This document shows, piece after piece, positions 60,114-64,000 of a stretch of DNA of 64,000 nt (the first letter of the stretch is position 1; each line of letters begins with the position of its first letter). Both the position numbers and the translations under genes were made by a program. Origin of the DNA: RGIG5612 sp045600845 (GTDB lineage Bacteria > Bacillota > Clostridia > Lachnospirales > Lachnospiraceae); assembly GCA_045600845.1 (NCBI GenBank), contig JAZRYR010000053.1, positions 31,890-95,889 of the forward strand, read 5' to 3'. Below the pieces are notes generated by a model. The model saw nothing but the letters and a program-made list of their open reading frames with translations, searched no databases and was not told the DNA's origin.

Positions 60114-62030
60114 TTATCGCCCATTCTTTCTCTTTCTATTGATAATGAGATAGGTACATAGTCCTATACATAAACCTACCATAAGCATAATCCAGAGCGA
60201 CATACGGCTTATGGCTCCGGTCTTCGAAACCTGATTGCTAACCTTTACAGGATAGTTTCCGTAAACCTGTTCGCCTTCAAACCAAGTAGAAACTACATTC
60301 GCGGTGTGTATCTCCATCTTAGGGCATGTGAGTATATCCTTATCGACAATCGCGAAGTCTGCATATTTTCCTACCTCAATACTTCCTCGCTCGTTCTCTA
60401 CGTGCATCTGATATGCTCCGTTGATGGTGAGCGCCTGAAGCGCCTCTTCGCGGGAGATAAGCTCAGACACCCAGAAAGGATCCGTAAGCCCGTCACCAGT
60501 ATGCATCTGTCCAGTGACTGCAATCTCCATAATGCCTAAAGGATCGGCTGGAGAGCCGGATGTGGCAGGATAATCACTGTGAGAAGTCATGATAGCGCCT
60601 GCATCAAAATATGATTTCATCGGGTAGGCCATCGGCCAGCCATTTTTGTCAATCAGGTTTAGTGGAAGAGCACCTGCAAGAGCCTTCGCTATCTCAGTCT
60701 CCATGTTGTGCCACAGGATTCCGCTGACAGCCACGATATTGTTGTCAGCCATACGCTGAAAATCCGCCTGAGGCACATTACGTGTATGAACTACGGTGTT
60801 ACGCAATTCTTTTTTCCCTTTATCGACGAAAGCATTCACTGCACGGTTTACGGCAGCATCTCCCATCGCGTGAACGTGCATCGTAAGACCGTTGTTGTTA
60901 GCCCATTCGGTAATTTCATTTACCTCAGCCTGCTCCCAGTTGGCGATACCGTGACCGAATTGTGTCGCCTGATAAGGTTGTATTGTAAAGCCCGTTCCGC
61001 TCTCCACAGTACCATCAATAAAGATTTTCACATAGTCTGCATTGATGTGACCGTCGGTATATTTCTTCATCTGTATGGCTTTTGCAAGCTCATCCTCTAC
61101 GCTTTCGGCAGAACTGTCAAACTCATAGCTCATACCGAGCAGCATATTGAGCTTACCTTCATCTTCGAGGGCCTTTGCTCCCTCATAGAAGGAATCATTT
61201 CCGTAATAGTTGGACCAGCCGTCCATATACCCGACATAACCTTGGGAGAGCAATTGCTCCTGTGATTGTGCAACCGCCTGCTTGCCCAATGTTGCCGGGA
61301 AGATTTCATTAAAGTTGATACCGTGATTGCGAACATAAGTGACTGCCTGTTCCGTAAGAAGCCCGTTCGGCTTGCCGTCGGTCATACATATCTCTCCGCC
61401 ACGGATATTTGAAATCAGCACATTGCCACTTTCGTCCAGGATACCGGCATTCTGCAGACACAAGGTATTGGCAAGTCCTTTGTGCCCTTCGGCGTCATTC
61501 AAAAAGAGTGCGACATCGGGGCAGATTGCATCCAATTCCTGAATGGTAGGCATATTATACATAAAGGCCTGATAAACCCATCCGAAGCCGAAGATAGAAG
61601 TTTTTCCGGCTGCCTTTGCCTGATCGTATGCCATTGCCACCACTTCTTTGAGTTGCTCTACCGTGGTGTTTTGATCAAACGTAGGTCCACCCATAAGATT
61701 CTTGCCGTTGCCCATCAAATAGTGCGCATGACATTCGTAGAAGCCGGGAGTTATTATACCTTTTCCTCTATGGTCAATAATCTGTGTCTTTCCTCCCTTA
61801 ATAAAGGACCCAGCCCCTTCCTCATCACCTACATAGATGAATTTTCCGTCCTTCATGGCAAATGCTTCGGCAATGACAGTTTTACCGTTCCCGTCTTTTG
61901 CAGATGTGAAAATCTTACCATAGGCCACAAGGTCAGCATAAGTGTCATCCGTCGCAGCAAATATCCCCATCGGCATAAGCATGATTACCATCATCGTCAC
62001 AAGCAACAATGCTAAAATTCTTTTCTTCAT
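60114..62030 (-). CDS. Secreted, cell-wall-anchored YtcJ-type amidohydrolase
   Basis: A 638-residue amidohydrolase-3 family enzyme with a signal peptide (MKKRILALLLVTMMVIMLMP, about 1-25). The metal-binding opening is TPGFYECHAHYLMG near 85, the second-shell region LTMHVHAMGDAAVN near 375, and a late Asp motif in TSHSDYPAT. The C-terminus has SKTGA, a membrane helix and a basic tail (RKRKNGR), an anchor signal variant. Family members hydrolyse amides and cyclic amides. In the first metal motif Glu replaces the common HxH first His (YECHAH keeps the HxH). ATG at 62030 with GGAAG is chosen over 62054. Confidence 0.85.
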   Translation of the reverse strand: MKKRILALLLVTMMVIMLMPMGIFAATDDTYADLVAYGKIFTSAKDGNGKTVIAEAFAMKDGKFIYVGDEEGAGSFIKGGKTQIIDHRGKGIITPGFYECHAHYLMGNGKNLMGGPTFDQNTTVEQLKEVVAMAYDQAKAAGKTSIFGFGWVYQAFMYNMPTIQELDAICPDVALFLNDAEGHKGLANTLCLQNAGILDESGNVLISNIRGGEICMTDGKPNGLLTEQAVTYVRNHGINFNEIFPATLGKQAVAQSQEQLLSQGYVGYMDGWSNYYGNDSFYEGAKALEDEGKLNMLLGMSYEFDSSAESVEDELAKAIQMKKYTDGHINADYVKIFIDGTVESGTGFTIQPYQATQFGHGIANWEQAEVNEITEWANNNGLTMHVHAMGDAAVNRAVNAFVDKGKKELRNTVVHTRNVPQADFQRMADNNIVAVSGILWHNMETEIAKALAGALPLNLIDKNGWPMAYPMKSYFDAGAIMTSHSDYPATSGSPADPLGIMEIAVTGQMHTGDGLTDPFWVSELISREEALQALTINGAYQMHVENERGSIEVGKYADFAIVDKDILTCPKMEIHTANVVSTWFEGEQVYGNYPVKVSNQVSKTGAISRMSLWIMLMVGLCIGLCTYLIINRKRKNGR

Positions 62031-62100
62031 TACTACACTTCCATTCAAAAACATTTATTCTTTTATTTGGAAAACCCAAAATAACCCTTCGTGTATCGGT

Positions 62101-63615
62101 TTATGCTTTATATACTTCTTCGCCTCTGAAGACAGTAATCAGCGGCTCAACCTCATGAATGGGCTCTACCGGGATCTCGTACAGATTTTTATTCAGAACA
62201 ACCATATCGGCGGATTTACCGACCTCGATGGAGCCGGTCACATTCTGCCAGGAGCACTGCTTAGCACCGTTGATGGTATAGCCCGTCAGCAGCTGGTCCA
62301 GCGTGAGCTTCTCCGCAGGATCATCCACCCACTTCTCATCCATTTCACCAACTTCAAGACGTCTCATGCCGATTTCCATTCCTACAAACGGCTTCATCAT
62401 GGCATCTCCCACAAGGCTTGGAAGCACTGTGACATCCGATGAGAATGCGACAGGCGCTCCGGTCTTCCAGTAAGTATTGTACCGGTTGTTGCGGCTGCCC
62501 TCCGGAAGTACGACGATATCGCTTGACTGATATGTGGCTTCACTGTAGCGTACCCAGAAAGGGGTAAGGTTCAGGAAGATATTATGCTTTCCGAGTTCTG
62601 GAATATAATCGTCTACCATGAGCTGCAGATGAGCAATGACGAATTTCACCTTCAGCTCAATGTCGTCTTCTTCCATCTTTTTGAGCGTATCAATAATAAG
62701 CATTGCCGTTCTGTCGCCGACGGTATGCATATGTACATCGAAACCTGCTTCATTGGCCTCTTTGAACAGTTTGTAGAGCTCGTCCAGCTCCAGCAGACAG
62801 CCGCCCCGTCCACTCTTTCCGTTGATATATGGCTTAGTAAGGCCCGCCGATGCCTCTGTAACGGTTCCGTCCATAAAGATTTTGATGGTGTCAAGTGAAA
62901 TCAGGTCAGATTCGTATTTTTCCTTATATTCACGCTGCTTCTTTACGGCGTCCTTGGCTCTTTCCGGAAGATAGATGCAATAGCTGCAGGATACACGGTT
63001 TTTAAGTTTTCCTTCCTTTTCCAGTGTCTTGAGTGAATCAAGGAATTTCTCATCATCAAAGAATAATCCTGCATCATAAGCGCCTGTGATACCTCTGGAA
63101 ATATTGTAATTTACGATTTCCATAATGTTAATCGCAATATCATCATAAGGTACGGTGTTTACTGCCTTCATAGCCTCCGCCTGCGTGAACTCTGCTCCCA
63201 GGCCGGTAGGTTCACCGCTTTCATCTCTCTGCCAGTAAACAAAGTGGGGCACAGGATCCAGTGTATCCCTGGTAACATTCAACACTTCCAGAAGCTTGGA
63301 ATTTCCGGTAAAAGAGTGTGCGCCCATGTCAATTACCATAAATGGTTTATCGCTGCAGATTTTATCCAGATCATATTTTGTCAGTGTTCTTCCCCATGCT
63401 TCTTTCATGCCAGCCAGAGCCTTATAGCAGGAAAAATCAGGATATGCCTTCACAAATTCATCCAGCTGAGCAAGAGCATCTTCCATCTTCTCGGTAACGA
63501 TAAATGGCATTGGATTCGCATTAGGTCCTCCGGTTACACACGGAAGCCCCCAGTGCTGATGCGAATCAATGAGGCCGGGGATTACAAATTTTCCGCCATC
63601 TATAATTCTGCTCAT
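62101..63615 (-). CDS. YtcJ-type amidohydrolase lacking its N-terminal region
   Basis: About 504 residues of the same family as the gene before it, but cytoplasmic in form, without signal or anchor. It begins at RIIDGGKFVIPGLIDSHQHW, where full-length relatives already have about 45-50 residues of beta-sandwich. The metal sites (DSHQHW, FDVHMHTVGDR, AFSSDVTVLPS) are intact. The start is uncertain: ATG at 63615 has no ribosome site, and the frame is open to a TTG at 63657. It may be a 5'-deleted gene or have a non-standard start. A TATAAT promoter lies just upstream. Confidence 0.7.
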   Translation of the reverse strand: MSRIIDGGKFVIPGLIDSHQHWGLPCVTGGPNANPMPFIVTEKMEDALAQLDEFVKAYPDFSCYKALAGMKEAWGRTLTKYDLDKICSDKPFMVIDMGAHSFTGNSKLLEVLNVTRDTLDPVPHFVYWQRDESGEPTGLGAEFTQAEAMKAVNTVPYDDIAINIMEIVNYNISRGITGAYDAGLFFDDEKFLDSLKTLEKEGKLKNRVSCSYCIYLPERAKDAVKKQREYKEKYESDLISLDTIKIFMDGTVTEASAGLTKPYINGKSGRGGCLLELDELYKLFKEANEAGFDVHMHTVGDRTAMLIIDTLKKMEEDDIELKVKFVIAHLQLMVDDYIPELGKHNIFLNLTPFWVRYSEATYQSSDIVVLPEGSRNNRYNTYWKTGAPVAFSSDVTVLPSLVGDAMMKPFVGMEIGMRRLEVGEMDEKWVDDPAEKLTLDQLLTGYTINGAKQCSWQNVTGSIEVGKSADMVVLNKNLYEIPVEPIHEVEPLITVFRGEEVYKA

Positions 63616-63642
63616 CAAGAAAGTTTTTTCTTTTACGTAATC

Positions 63643-63672
63643 ATTATACAATATCAAATTAATTTACAACAA
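63643..63672 (-). promoter_or_regulatory. Candidate promoter of the truncated amidohydrolase
   Basis: Minus-strand TTGTTG (63672-63667), 18 nt, TATAAT (63648-63643). The -10 overlaps codons of the longest possible frame, favouring the shorter start. Confidence 0.45.
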
Positions 63673-63742
63673 CTATCATATTCCACAAAGAAGAAGAGAA
63701 ATTAAAATTTTCTGTCATCTATAATGTTGACAAATGAAACTT

Positions 63743-63997
63743 TTATTTCCGATTGTCTGGTTGCATAAGTCCCTTGGGGGTTACTTGCATACGTGTAGTT
63801 CCGTGATAGCCGTGTAAATGTTGCCCATAACTTACACCAGTAGGAATTGGTTGGCCACAAATATCACAAATACGTTCTGTGCTTATATCATCGTCACCAA
63901 TAATAAGATTTATTTCTTCCTCGGTCAGCTCATAGAGCTTCTTGCTCAAGGTTTCAACCTCCGCTTTAAAGGCATTCAGTTCTCCTGGTGTTTTCAT
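63743..63997 (-). CDS. Small protein of unknown function with CxxC motif
   Basis: An 84-residue protein. The first half (ELNAFKAEVETLSKKLYELTEEEINLIIGDDD) is helical and acidic and resembles leader regions of ribosomally made peptides, but lacks a Gly-Gly cleavage site. The second half has CDICGQPI, a CxxC zinc-ribbon-like knuckle, then a His-rich HLHGYHGTTRM. The second Cys pair of a zinc ribbon is missing, so His may complete the site. I do not recognise the family. The start lies 4 nt from the window edge, so an upstream extension cannot be excluded. Confidence 0.5.
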   Translation of the reverse strand: MKTPGELNAFKAEVETLSKKLYELTEEEINLIIGDDDISTERICDICGQPIPTGVSYGQHLHGYHGTTRMQVTPKGLMQPDNRK

Positions 63998-64000
63998 GTC

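Overview
The window looks like a low-to-mid GC chromosome segment from an anaerobic gut or rumen Firmicute, most likely Clostridia of the Lachnospiraceae type. The evidence is strong Shine-Dalgarno sites, sigma-A promoters of the TTGACA-17-TATAAT kind, a threonyl-tRNA synthetase without a TGS domain, a domain-swapped GH3 beta-glucosidase, BMP-type nucleoside ABC genes, T-Q ester (VaFE) adhesins and LPXTG-variant surface anchors. No species is claimed.

Region 1 (1-15 kb) is housekeeping and transport: trkH/trkA potassium uptake, a tRNA-Gly, azlCD, a CofE-like gene behind a tiny leader ORF, a permuted GH3 glucosidase, an ion-transporter-superfamily permease behind a yybP-ykoY (Mn2+) riboswitch with its own terminator, pyruvate kinase, an iron/cobalamin-type ABC importer and rplM-rpsI with a long leader.

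Region 2 (15.0-27.9 kb) is the most striking part. It is a 12-gene, tightly overlapping minus-strand operon read from one good promoter at about 27.88 kb: a FkbH-like acyl-loading HAD enzyme, two acyl carrier proteins, three MBOAT O-acyltransferases each next to an extracytoplasmic SGNH/DHHW-type partner, a MaoC hydratase, a short-chain dehydrogenase and a DltA-like adenylating ligase. It reads as a multi-donor system that builds small acyl groups (possibly glyceryl and hydroxyacyl) on carriers and passes them across the membrane to a surface polymer.

Region 3 (28-43.6 kb) holds a tRNA-Leu, a membrane-anchored trigger-factor-like foldase, a MacB/FtsX-type ABC fusion, an orphan zinc-type binding lipoprotein, thrS, an LtaS-like sulfatase, a PfoR/EIIC-like membrane protein preceded by eight 13-bp TGTC-type operator sites in four pairs, glnA behind a large inverted repeat, RNase H and two tandem L,D-transpeptidases.

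Region 4 (43.7-52.7 kb) has a sortase-anchored M14 peptidase and a second anchored protein, then a purine operon: a guanine-class riboswitch with an enlarged L2 loop, xpt, and a BMP-type nucleoside ABC transporter.

Region 5 (52.8-64 kb) is accessory surface biology: a small HEXXH membrane protein, a sigma-region-4-like regulator, a 1520-residue thioester/VaFE adhesin, a membrane-anchored HTHSW protein, an ABC ATPase relic, two YtcJ-type amidohydrolases (the second lacking its N-terminus) and a small CxxC protein. A structured repeat of about 100 bp occurs three times (2.2, 13.8 and 27.9 kb), each time directly behind a Rho-independent terminator.
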